Counted from the stretch's first letter, positions 37,791 to 48,980 are shown. The stretch: DNA of 64,000 bases from Sipunculus nudus (GCA_026874595.1 CM049311.1:43343676-43407675); one strand, 5' to 3'. Numbers and translations: made by a program. Notes: generated by a model from the letters alone, not told the origin.

Positions 37791-37806
37791 TATGTTTTTT
37801 AATATA
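37720..37806. repeat. Long palindrome centred on a TA microsatellite
   Basis: Arms of about 43 bp: 'tattaaaaaacatattcata' at left pairs with its reverse complement at 37785-37805, with about 45 bp of (TA)n between them. It could form a cruciform or hairpin. Confidence 0.7.
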
Positions 37807-38128
37807 TATATATATTACAGACCACCACTTATACTTCGTGGAGTAAAGACGAAATGTGAAAAAATAAGGGAAAAATAGAACTATAGTCCGTTCCAGTACC
37901 CCTGTCCACCTGTTTTTTCGCGATTATTTATTTGTGAACCAAAGAACGCCAAAACTGTTTGACCTTGGGGAAGAAAGAGGAAAAAGCGTAATTTACTATT
38001 ATGGAAATAATAGCCTATCTTATGTAATTTTCCTGTAAACAATTTAAAACCATTTTATGAGTAACTAGTCTATTCTTTAGCGACATCTTGCCACTAATCT
38101 GTAAAATGGACAGATCAGGGAATAGTGA

Positions 38129-38136
38129 TGACGTCA
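38129..38136. promoter_or_regulatory. CRE/ATF site in MITE unit 1
   Basis: Perfect TGACGTCA, followed within 15 bp by a GTGACGTAC half-site. The site is repeated in unit 2 at 38750-38757. Confidence 0.35.
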
Positions 38137-38749
38137 TAATAGACGTGACGTACTAAAGAGGCACCAACATTCACGGTACCAATAATCAAGAGCTGCCGAC
38201 CTCTGTTTACAACGAGAATTGTATTCTTCGCGTGCACGCGCTTCACTGTTACGTCACATTACTTTATATCCAAATCCAAGGAGGATTAACAATGGCCGCA
38301 TATTAGGGACGCCATGAACCACGGATATATATGAGACATGTCAACCAGGCCGTAAAGTAAATAATATTTATATCTTAAGTAGGTAAGGTACCAAAAATTA
38401 CGCTTTTGCCTCCTTATGCCAATGGTGCAAATTTTGTTTGCCAAATCTCTCTTATGTCTAGAGTATAGTTCCAAAATTTGCTACTTTTCTTGTCGAAGGG
38501 ACTATAGTCCGTTCCAGTACCCCTGTCCACCTGTTTTTTCGCGATTATTTATTTGTGAACCAAAGAACGCCAACACTTTTTGACCTTGGGGAAGAAAGAG
38601 GAAAAAGCGTAATTAACTATTATGGAAATAATAGCCTACCTTATGTAATTTTCCTGTAAACAATTTAAAATCATTTTATGAGTAACTAGTCTATTCTTTA
38701 GCGACATCTTGCCACTAATCTGTTAAATGGGCATATCAGGGGATAGTGA

Positions 38750-38757
38750 TGACGTCA
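38750..38757. promoter_or_regulatory. CRE/ATF site in MITE unit 2
   Basis: Perfect TGACGTCA, conserved with unit 1 at 38129-38136, in an otherwise non-coding MITE. Confidence 0.35.
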
Positions 38758-39130
38758 TAATAGACGTGACGTACTAAAGAGGCACCAACATTCACGGTAC
38801 CAATAATCAAGAGCTGCCGACCTCTGTTAACAGCGAGAATTGTATTCTTCGCGTGCACGCGCTTCACTGTTACGTCACATTACTTTATATCCAAATCCAA
38901 GGAGGATAAACAATGGCCGCATATTAGGGACGCCATGAACCACGGATATATATATGAGACATGTCAGCTAAGCCGTAAAGTAAATGATATTTATATATTA
39001 AGTAGGTAAGGTACCAAAAATTACGCTTTTGCCTCTTTATGCCAATGGTGCAAATTTTGTTTGCCAAATTTGTCTTATGTAGAGACAATCGCGAAAAATC
39101 AGGTGGACAGGGGTACAGGAACGGACTATA

Positions 39131-39383
39131 ATGGAAATAAATACGCAGTAACACTGTTTCCGACGGAGAAATGTCAATGTGAAGCAACCAATGTTTGCTA
39201 TCATATTTTGGCCGCTCGAAAATCAATCGGATTAGAGGTAACTGATGAAAACGGAAACTTAATGTGTCTCTCATGTCCAGGCGAAGTAAAAAAAGGGCCG
39301 CAAGAAAAACTGGTAGGAAACAACCAAGGAAAACAGATTTTACATATGAGTTTGAAGCGGCTCCTGATACCGACACGTCGTAA
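39131..39383 (+). pseudogene. SWIM zinc-finger protein C-terminus, frameshifted
   Basis: The plus frame from 39130 reads 'KYAVTLFPTE' then CQCEATNVCYH (39172-39204), a CxCx5CxH SWIM zinc finger, then 'ILAARKSIGLEV'. Around 39250 the sense frame shifts: the second frame (39252-39383) gives a basic 'RSKKRAARKTGRKQPRK' stretch and an acidic tail ending at TAA 39381-39383. That basic-then-acidic tail is what I recall following this SWIM type in invertebrate proteins, so the shift is a mutation and not the natural end. The N-terminus is cut by the MITE whose TIR ends at 39130. It may be the remnant of the MULE transposase or of a host-like SWIM protein. Confidence 0.6.
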
Positions 39384-39580
39384 AAATATGACTCCTAAAA
39401 CACCAAAAACCCCAGTGCTAGATATGTAGTATATGTTATACCAATAACCAATTGAACTCAAAATAGCATATGATACTAGAGATAATGACGTCTCCGGGTT
39501 GCACACTCCGACATCCGGCTTTGGCATACCGCGTCAAGCCGCCATTCCCTCTGGGTCGTCTCCGGGTGGTCTCCGGACTA
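39384..39580. other. CCGG-rich flank between SWIM pseudogene and A2 element
   Basis: Several TCTCCGG motifs (39490-39580) echo, in inverse, the CCGGAGA motifs of the left TIR and of 36078-36095. They could be subterminal transposase sites. No gene. Confidence 0.35.
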
Positions 39581-42215
39581 AACAAGGGACCTATGGGTCA
39601 CTGCGCTCAGCTGATATACATGATAAAAAAATATGATTTAGAAATGAGGCACATGCTGGTTTTATATGGTAATAAAAATAAGCTGTATTATGAGTTGTTG
39701 TGGTTTAGCTTATGTATGATTTTGATAGTACCTTTGGAGACAGGAAAGAGGATTAATTTCATTTATTTCATTAACAAATGGAGTGGGATTGTCACACAGA
39801 TTTTGACTTGGCCATATAACTTATAAGCAGAACATATAATATAAGAGTTTAACTATTTATTAAAAAAATTACAAATATTGTCCTAAATATTTTTTATTAA
39901 AAATAATAAGAGAATAGTATGATTTTTTCAAATAAAATATAACTGAAATGATTATTAAAATAATATTAAAGAATATATTCATGAATGCATTCATTAATAC
40001 ATTTGGAAAATATTTGCACTGGTATTCATATACTTTCATTTTTACCTGAATTCCCATTCTTATGAAAGAAATTTCATAATGGAGTACATATTCATATTCG
40101 TGTTTAAATACAATTGCAAAGTATTCGCACCATGTCTGGTATTTATTCAGTTTTCACCAAACAATGATGTTGAGAATCCAGAATATACAAAATTCACACA
40201 TTTAAATAATGATCATAAGTACCTGGTTTTACGGCTTTTATTTATATTAAAAAAAAAAAAAAATGTAATATATTCATTTTGGACTTATTTCACATCAATG
40301 TACACACTAGACACAGTAGGAATCTAGATTAATATTATCAACTGCATCTTTGTCTATAATTTATTTCCTTCATATGATCCCTAATGATTAGTAATGAATA
40401 ATATGATTTACTTTTTTATCATTAAAATTGAACTGAAAAATACCATAGGTGACTGCATGGTGATATTTGGAATACGTGACATTCTATCCATCGATACAAG
40501 ATTCTTATATCATCGGTAACTGCAAGTTAATTTCCTGTTATTATCAACTAACAAATTCCTTTTCTATTTTTCTTTAATTTGTTATTAAAAACCAATAAAA
40601 ATTTATTAATTTTTTGTTTATTGTTATGTTGTTGGTTAAAACTACTAGATGAGTTGGGTTGGACACCTGGATCAACTGTGGCTGGCCATTATATAATAAG
40701 CTGCCTGGACACCTCAGTTTATGCCTCCCTCAAGCATGCATAATTTGCTGAAAGTTCAACAAGGTCAACATACAGGTGACTCAAGAGGTGCTACAGAGAG
40801 CCAAGGTCTGACATGGTCTCATAAAAACATTAATAAAAGCTACAATTTTTGGCCAATTTCTTTCAGCTTTTCAAACTAAAAAGCTGAAATCTTTATGTGT
40901 GCATGATATGAAAATTATATCAACAGTACTCACAGGAAACAAACATGCCATGGTCAAAGTTGGGTAAAATTTAAGGTACTAATTTTATATTTATACTAAT
41001 AACTTATAAAATTTGAAAAATTCAGAACTAATTTGGGTATTCAATTGAATCTTGATTAAATAATGTTACATCCCTGACAATAAAAATCTCTAGCTTAAGC
41101 AATCCTCTTGTTAAGGGAGTAAATATATTTCTTAATTTTTTACAAAGTGCATTATGTTTGGGCCCATAACCTAAAACAATTAAGCAATACTGACATCATT
41201 CCTGGCATGTGCATAGAGAATATATAGAAAAATATGTATATTATATATGATTAAAGTCAGATCAGTGGTTTTGATATTAGGCAGTCTTGAAGTGTAACAA
41301 TGGGTTTTTAATTGAAAAATGAAGTTTTTCATTAATATCTCGAAGGTATTAAGTCCTAGTGACCAAATTCTTGGCATGGTAGGGGATTTTTGAGACATCT
41401 AATTGTATGCCAAATTTTAGGAACTAAGAGCTGAAGCTGGGGAGCTGAGCACTTGCAAACTGCATGACACTAGCTTCATGTAAATAATATGTCACATGGT
41501 GCTTGAAAACTTGAATAAAATCTACAGTTTTTGATCAACTGGTTTCAAATTTTTGGTGTTTACAGACAAAATGCTAAAAAAAACATGCTGTGAAAATTAA
41601 ATCCACAGTACTTACAGGAAAAAAACGTGCCATGGTCAAAATTGGGCAAAATTTAAGGTACCAATTTTTTATTTTTGTTAATATTTTAAAAAATTTAAAA
41701 GATTTTGATCTAATTTTGGGTATACAATTTAATTTTGATTAATTAAAGTTATATTACTGGAAAAAAAGTTTATAGCTTTAACATATTTTGTGTTAAGTGA
41801 TCAAATATCTTTCCTGATTTTTTACACAATACATTATGTTTGGGCCTATAACTTTTTAAATTTATAAAATACAAACAAAATTTCTGGCATGTACATAGGA
41901 ACTATATAGAGGAATAATTATGGTAAATATGAGGAAAAACAGATGAGTGGTTTTCATATTAGGCAGTCCTGAAGTGTAAAAATAGGTTTTTAATAAAAAA
42001 TTGAGGTTTTTCCTTAATTTCTCAAAGGAACGAAGTCACAAAGACCCAGTTTTTGGCTTGGTAGGAGATCTTGGGGACATCTAACATTATGCCGAATTTT
42101 GGATTCCTAGGTCTTACGGTTTCAAAACGTGCCACATCTACGGACGGACGGACGGACGGACGGACGGACAGACGGACTATAGCTCAGATGACTTATAGTC
42201 AGCTGAGCTAAAAAA
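39581..42215 (-). mobile_element. Full-length family A2 element, copy 2, inverted
   Basis: Reverse-oriented counterpart of 26691-29326. The right end (AACAAGGGACC, GACCTATGGGTC-like palindrome, CGCTCAGCTG) is at 39581 and the hairpin left end at 42181-42210 with a CGGACGGA tract at 42138-42175. It is nested in the MULE-like element about 100 bp from its right TIR. Short frames inside are the same repeat-derived frames seen in copy 1. Confidence 0.75.
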
Positions 42216-42316
42216 CTGTATATCAATATTATCTTAACAAGGTTAATCAGTAATTGATTTGTGGTTGAAAAAATACCTGTGAAGTTTTCTGACCAAATGG
42301 ATTCAAATTTAAGGAA

Positions 42317-42385
42317 ATATTGACATCTCCGGTTATCTCCGGGTCTCTCGATCCGGCCGGATCTCTCCGACTTTCAGTCACACCC
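42317..42385 (-). repeat. Right terminal inverted repeat of the MULE-like element
   Basis: 69 bp, inverse of 35884-35948, ending CAGTCACACCC at 42385. Confidence 0.75.
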
Positions 42386-42394
42386 AGGCGGGAA
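42386..42394. repeat. Right 9-bp target-site duplication
   Basis: AGGCGGGAA, identical to 35875-35883. Confidence 0.75.
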
Positions 42395-42654
42395 CAGTCG
42401 CAGACAGTTAGACAGTTAGAAATCCTGCGGGTGTCAGGCTTGTAAGCACAGAAGATCGTATAGGAATAAAGATATGCAACAGTGCAGAAATATGAATAAC
42501 GAGCGTGTCTGTATCACTGATAAATATTTATTTGATGTCAAGTATAATTAAGTTTACATGTAAATATAAATATGATACATATGCATATATATATAGGTAT
42601 GCAACAGTGCAAAATATGAATAACGAGTGAGTCGGCATTAAAGAAAATTAAATC
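42395..42654 (+). repeat. Flank with a ~130-bp direct duplication
   Basis: 'atgcaacagtgcagaaatat' near 42474 recurs near 42599, each followed by 'gaataacgag'. This leads into the satellite array; no gene. Confidence 0.45.
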
Positions 42655-45600
42655 AATATATGCTATATAGGGAACACGGGTTACCCTAACCCTTCGGGAA
42701 TGAAATACCCCAGTATGTGTTTGTCACATTTAGTATATGCTATATCCGGAATTCGGGTTACCCTAACCCTTCGGGCATGAAATAATCCAGTAAGTGTTTC
42801 TAACTATTAATATATCCTATATCCGTGATACGGGTAACCTTAACCCTTCGGGCATGAAATACCCAAGAAAGTGTTCGTTACCTTTAATGTATGCTATATC
42901 CGGGATACGGGTTAACCCAACCCTTCTGGCATGAAATAATGCAGTTAATGGTTTTTAAGATTAATACATGCTATATCTGGGTTACCCTAACCCTTCAGGC
43001 ATGTAATACTCCAGTAACAGTTTGTCACTATAAATGAATGCTATATCCGGGTGTTTGTCACTATCAGTGTTTGTCACTCTTAGTATATGCTAGTTCCAAG
43101 ATAGGGGTTACCCTAACCCTTCTGGCATAAAATATTCCAGTAAGTGTTTGTAACTATAAATATGTCCTATATGCGGGATACGGGTTACCCTAACCCTTCG
43201 GGTATGAAATACTCCAGGAAGTGTTTGTCACTATTAATATATGCTGTAGCCGAGATATACGGGTTACACAAAACCCTCGGATATGAAATACTCCAGGAAG
43301 TGTTTGTCACTATCAATATATGCTATATCCGGTATACGGGTTACCCTAACCCTTCGGGCATGAAATATTCCTGCAAGTGTTTCTCACATTTAATATATGC
43401 AATATCAGGGATACGGGTTACCCTAACCCTTCTGGCATGAAAAACTCAAGTAAGTGTTTGTCACTATCAAAATATCCTATATCCAGGATACGGTTTACCC
43501 GAACCCTTCGGGCATGAAATACTCTCGAAGTGTTTGTCAGTATTAATGTATGCTATATCCGGGATTCGGGTTACCCTAACCCTTCGGGCAAGAAATACTA
43601 CAGCAACTGTTTTTTACTATAAATATATGCTATATCCGGAATACGGGTTACCCTAACCCTTCGGCCATGAAATACTCGAGTAACTATTTCTCACTATTCA
43701 TATATGCTATATCTGGAATACGGATTACCCTAACCCTTCTGGCATGAAATATTCCAGTAAGTTTTTGTAACTATTAATATGTCCTATACCCGGGATACGG
43801 GTTACCCTAACCCTTCTTGCATGTAAAACTCCAGTAACCATTGGTCACATTTAATATATGGTATATTTGGGATACGGGTGACCCTAACCCTTCGGCCATG
43901 AAATACTCCAGTAAATGTTTGTCACTATTAATATATGCTGTATCCGGGATACTGGTTACCCTAAACCCCCGGACATGAATTACTCCAGTAAGTGTTTGTC
44001 ACTATTAGTATATGCTGTATCCGGGATACGGGTTACTCTAAACTCTCGGACATGAAATACTCCAGGAAGTGTTTGTCACTATTAATATATGATATAAGCA
44101 GGATACAGGTTAGGCTAACCCCTCGGGCATGACATACTCCAGGAACTGTATGTCACTACTAATATATGGGATATCCTGGTTACGGGTTAACCTAACCCTT
44201 CGGGCATGAAAGACTCCGGTGTTTCTCATATTTATTATATGCTATATCTGGGATACGGGTTACCCTAACCTTTCGGGCATGAAATACTCCAGTAAGTGTT
44301 TGTCACTATTAGTATATGCTATATCCGGGATACGGGTTATCCTAACCCTTCCGGCATGAACTATTAGAGTGTTTGTAACTATTGATATAACCTATATCCT
44401 GGATACGGGTTATCCTAACCCTTCGGGCATGAAATACTCCAGTAACAATTTGTCACATTTAATATATGGTATATTTGGGATACGGGTTACCCTACCCCTT
44501 CGGGCATGAAATACTCCAGTAAGTGTTTGTAACTATAAATATATCCTATATCCGGGATACGAATCCCTAACCCTTCGGGCATGAAAGACTCCAGTATGTG
44601 TTAGTCATTATCAATATATCCTATATCCGGGATACGGGTTACCTTAATCTTTTGGGCATGAAATACCCCAGAAAGTGTTCGTCACCTTTAATGTATTCTA
44701 TATATCCGGGATACGGATTACCCTAACCCTTCTGGCATGAAATACTGCAGTTAGTGTTTTTCAAGATTAATACATGCTAAATCTGGGTTACCCTAACCCT
44801 TCAGGCATGTAATACTCCAGTAACAGTTTGTCACTATAAATGAATGCTATATCCGGGTGTTTGTCACTATTAGTGTTTGTCACTATTAGTATATGCTAGT
44901 TCCAAGATAGGGGTTTCCCTAACCATTCTGGCATGAAATATTCCAGTAAGTGTTTGTAACTATTAATATGTCCTATATCCGGGATACGGGTTACCCTAAC
45001 CCTTCGGGCATGAAATATTCCTGCAAGTGTTTTTCACATTTTATATATGCAATATCTGGGATACGGGTTACCCTAACCCTTCGGGCATGAAATATTCCTA
45101 CAAGTGTTTCTCACATTTAATATATGTTATATCCGGGACACGGTTACCCCAAACCCTCGGACATGAAATCCTCCCGGAGGTGTTTGTCACAATCAATATA
45201 TGCTATATCCGGGATACGGGTTACCCTAACCTTTCGGGCATGAAATATTCCTACAAGTGTTTCTCACATATAATATATGTTATATCCAGGATACGGGTTA
45301 CCCTTATCACTCGGACATGAAATAGTCCAGGAAGTGTTTGTCACTATTATTATATGCTATATCGGGGATACGAGTTACCATAACCCTTTTAGCATGAAAT
45401 ATTCCAGGAACTGTTTGTCACTACTAATATATGGTATATCCGGGATACGGGTTTCCCTTAACCGTACAGGCTTGATATACTCCAGTGACTTTTTGTCACT
45501 ATTAATATATGGTATATCTGGGGTACTGGTGACCCTAACCCTTCGGGCATGACATACTCCAGTAAGTGTTTGTCACTATTAGTATATGCTATATCCGGGA

Positions 45601-46328
45601 TACGCGTTACCATAACCCTTTGGGCATGAAATACTCCAGGAACTGTTTGTCACTACTAATATATGGTATATCCGGCATACGGGTTTCCCCTAACCGTACA
45701 GGCTTGATATAATCCAGTGACTTTTTGTCACTATTAATATATGGTATATCTGGGGTACTGGCGACCCTAACCCTTCGGGCATGAAGTACTCTTGTAAGTG
45801 TTTGTCACTAGTAGTATATGCTATATCCGGGATACGGGTTAACCTAACCTTTCGGGCTTGAAATACTCAAGGAACTGTTTGTCACTAGAAATATATGGTA
45901 TAACCGGGATACGGGTTACCCTAACCGTACAGGCATGAAATACTCCAGTCACTCTTTGCCACTATTAATATATGGTATGTCTGGGGTATGGGTAACCCTT
46001 CGGGCATGAAATACTCCAGTAACTGTTTGTCACAATTAGTATATCCTATATCCGGCATACGGATTACTCTAACCCTTCGGTCCTGAAAGACTCCAGTAAG
46101 TGTTTGTCAGTATTAATGTATGCTATATGCGGGATACGGGTTACCCTAACCCTTCAGGCATGAAAAACTGCAGCAACTGTTTTTCACTTTTAATATATGC
46201 TTTATCCGAGATGCGTGTTACCCTAACCCTTCGGGCATGAAATGCTCCAGGAACTGTGTCACTACTAATATATGGTATATCAGGGATACGGGTTACCCTA
46301 ACCCTTCTGCCATGAAATACTGCAGTAA

Positions 46329-46891
46329 GGGTGCCTTTTCATACATACTTCGCGCGCGGGTCCCCGCATGCGAAGAGTCCCTTTCCATATGTGCGGGTCC
46401 CCGCATGCGGGTTACCCATTAGTTTGGATAAACGCATGCACTAATAATCATAATTTCTAAAATTTTAGTGTAATATCTTAAGAAAATATTCAGTGTAAAC
46501 ATTTATACTAACTGATGAGGCAGATTGGAGCGGATTAATATCGTATCTCACCAGCCGGGCTTTAATGGTGGCTAATTCCTGTCTCTAACTAGAGCTGGTC
46601 CCGGGCCGTATCTTGATGAAGAATGGTCGTATATTTTTTTAATGCAATTAAATAAGCTCTATCAGCTCCTGTTTCTTTTCAAATACAAGGACACATGCCT
46701 GCTTCTGATTTATACATGTAGCATCCGCATGCGGGCCCCCGCAGAAATCCAACCCTGCTAGATCCGCATGCGGGACCCGCGCGGTCCCCGCGCGGGTGCC
46801 CGCATGTATGGAAAGGCGACAGTGATAACACACTTGTTGGATTTCAACCGTGCGGACCCGCGCGGGGGCCTGCATGTATGGAAAGGCACCC
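46329..46891. mobile_element. GC-rich TIR element in the satellite, copy 1
   Basis: Ends GGGTGCCTTTTCATACAT and ATGTATGGAAAGGCACCC are inverted repeats with one mismatch. AAG next to each end may be a 3-bp target duplication. Both subterminal zones are packed with palindromes (CCGCATGCGG, CGCGCGGG, GACCCGCGCGG), and an internal copy of the terminus ('CATGTATGGAAAGGCG') sits near 46804-46819. There is no coding region. PIF/Harbinger is possible from the 3-bp duplication, but not established. Confidence 0.65.
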
Positions 46892-47092
46892 AAAGTGAAT
46901 TTCACGATTAATACATGCTATATCTTGGTTTTACCCTAACCCTTCAGGCATGTAATACACCAGTAACAGTTCGTCACTTTTAATAAATACTTTATCCGGG
47001 TGTTTGTCACTGGTAGTATTTTTCACTAATAGTAGATCCTAGTTCCAAGATAGGGGTTACCCTAACCCTTCTGCCATGAAATACTGCAGTAA

Positions 47093-47644
47093 GGGTGCCT
47101 TTTCATACATACTTCGCGCGCGGGTCCCCGCATGCGAAGAGTCCCTTTCCATATGTGCGGGTCCCCGCATGCGGGTTACCCATTAGTTTGGATAAACGCA
47201 TGCACTAATAATCATAATTTCTAAAATTTTAGTGTAATATCTTAAGAAAATATTCAGTGTAAACATTTATACTAACTGATGAGGCAGATTGGAGCGGATT
47301 AATATCGTATCTCACCAGCCGGGCTTTAATGGTGGCTAATTCCTGTCTCTAACTAGAGCTGGTCCCGGGCCGTATCTTGATGAAGAATGGTCGTATATTT
47401 TTTTAATGCAATTAAATAAGCTCTATCAGCTCCTGTTTCTTTTCAAATACAAGGACACATGCCTGCTTCTGATTTATACATGTAGCATCCGCATGCGGGC
47501 CCCCGCAGAAATCCAACCCTGCTAGATCCGCATGCGGGACCCGCGCGGGTGCCCGCATGTATGGAAAGGCGACAGTGATAACACACTTGTTGGATTTCAA
47601 CCGTGCGGACCCGCGCGGGGGCCTGCATGTATGGAAAGGCACCC
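47093..47644. mobile_element. GC-rich TIR element in the satellite, copy 2
   Basis: Near-identical to 46329-46891, differing mainly by an 11-bp deletion within the GACCCGCGCGG region. It arose by the 764-bp segmental duplication, since the flanking variant satellite is duplicated too. Confidence 0.65.
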
Positions 47645-48980
47645 AAAGTGAATTTCACGATTAATACATGCTATATCTTGGTTTTACCCTAACCCTTCAG
47701 GCATGTAATACACCAGTAACAGTTCGTCACTTTTAATAAATACTTTATCCGGGTGTTTGTCACTGGTAGTATTTTTCACTAATAGTAGATCCTAGTTCCA
47801 AGATAGGGGTTACCCTAACCCTTCTGCCATGAAATATTCCAGTAAGTGTTTGTAACTATTAATATGTCCTATATCCGGGATACGGGTTACCCTAACCCTT
47901 CTTGCATGTAAAACTCCAGTAACCATTTGTCACATTTAATATATGGTATATTTGGGATACGGGCGACCCTAACCCTTCGGCCATGAAATACTCCAGTAAG
48001 TGTTTGTAACTATTAATATATCCTATATCCGGGATACAGGTGACCCTAACACTTTCGGCATTAATTACTCCAGTAAGTGATTGTCACTAGCAATTTATGC
48101 TATATCCTGGATACGGGTTACCCTAACCCTTCGGGCATGAAATATTCTAGTTAGTGTTTGAAACTATTAATTTATCCTATATCCGGGATACGGGTTATCC
48201 TCACCCTTCGGGCATGAAATACTCCAGTAACCATTTGTCACATTTAATATATTGTATATTTGGGATACGGGTTACCCTAACCCCTTCGGGCATGAAACAC
48301 TCCAGTAAGTGTTTGTAACTATTAATATATCCTATATCCGGGATGCGGGTTACCCTTACCCTTCGGGCATGAAAGACTCCAGTAAGTGTTAGCCACTATC
48401 AATATTTTCTATATCCGGGATACGGGTTACCCTAACCCTTCGGGCATGAAATACCCCAGAAAGTGTTTGTCACCTTTAATATATGCTATATCCGGGATAC
48501 GGGTTACCCTAACCCTCTTGGCATGAAATACTGCAGTTAGTGTTTTTCACGATTAATACATGCTATATCTGGGTTACTCTAACCCTTCATGCATGTAATA
48601 CTCCAGTAACAGTTTGTCACTATAAATGAATGCTATATCCGGGTGTTTGTCACTAGTAGTGTTTGTCATTATAGTATATGCTAGTTCCAAGATAGGGGTT
48701 ACCCTAACCCTTCTGGCATGAAATATTCCAGTAAGTGTTTTTAACTATTTATATATCCTATATCGGGATACGGGTTACGCTAACCCTTCGGGCATGAAAT
48801 ACCCAAGTAACCATTTGCCACATTTAATATATGGTATATTTGGGATACGGGTGACCCTAACCCTTCGGGCATGAAATACTCCAGTAAATGTTTGTCACTA
48901 TTAATATATGCTGTATCCGGGATACGTGTTACCCTAACCCTGTGGGCAATAAATACTCCAGTAAGTGTTTGTAATTGATT

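Larger units (their letters stand above)
37881..39130. mobile_element. Tandem MITE: truncated unit plus complete unit
   Basis: Unit 1 (37881-38503) and unit 2 (38504-39130) are closely similar direct copies of about 620 bp. Both begin with TATAGTCCGTTCC, then GTACCCCTGTCCACC. Unit 2 ends with the inverse of that terminus (39087-39130), giving about 44-bp TIRs; unit 1 lacks its right TIR. TATA/TA at both outer edges may be the target duplication. Each unit carries TGACGTCA and other GACGT motifs. No coding sequence. Confidence 0.7.
35884..42385. mobile_element. 6.5-kb Mutator-like (MULE) transposon candidate
   Basis: The left terminus 35884-35948 begins GGGTGTGACTGAAAGTC and is the reverse complement of 42317-42385, apart from one mismatch and a 4-bp indel. 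It is flanked by an exact 9-bp duplication. Long TIRs with 8-9-bp duplications are the hallmark of Mutator-like elements. The SWIM zinc finger inside (39172-39204) is a domain commonly found in MULE transposases. Without the nested MITE (37881-39130) and the A2 element (39581-42215) the original would be about 2.6 kb. No complete transposase catalytic domain is visible, so this copy is inactive or non-autonomous. Confidence 0.7.
46288..47836 (+). repeat. 764-bp tandem duplication inside the satellite
   Basis: From 46288 onward the sequence is repeated from about 47052 with an offset of 764 bp, apart from an 11-bp deletion in the second copy's GC-rich region. Each copy comprises a GC-rich insertion plus about 200 bp of variant satellite. 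Confidence 0.8.
42655..48980 (+). repeat. 77-bp satellite array with telomere-like palindrome
   Basis: A tandem array of a monomer of about 77 bp. Successive GGGTTACCCTAACCC cores fall at 42678, 42755, 42832 and 42909. The monomer runs 'tatatgctatatccgggata', then the core, then 'cttcgggcatgaaatactcc' and 'agtaagtgtttgtcactatt'. I estimate 65 to 70 copies outside the two embedded insertions. The core holds inverted arms GGGTTA and TAACCC and 1.5 copies of the metazoan telomere unit CCCTAA. Shortened monomers with 'ctagttccaagatagggg' recur at about 43090, 44897, 47038, 47790 and 48677, showing higher-order structure. Open frames through it are by-products. Confidence 0.9.

Noticed and set aside
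43144-46422. Several plus-strand frames of 60-98 codons with a repeating protein pattern (TGYPNPSGMKYS-like)
   Set aside because: They are translations of the 77-bp satellite. The frame changes between monomers and there is no start context or domain.
46648-47658. Minus-strand frames of 71-85 codons containing repeated Ala, Arg and Gly
   Set aside because: They lie in the duplicated GC-rich TIR element. Palindromic CGCGCGGG sequence removes stops.
42655-48980. Regular repeats resembling a CRISPR array
   Set aside because: The whole 77-bp unit repeats with gradual divergence. There are no unique spacers and the genome is eukaryotic.
42655-48980. True telomere
   Set aside because: CCCTAA is never in an uninterrupted tandem array; it appears once per 77-bp monomer.
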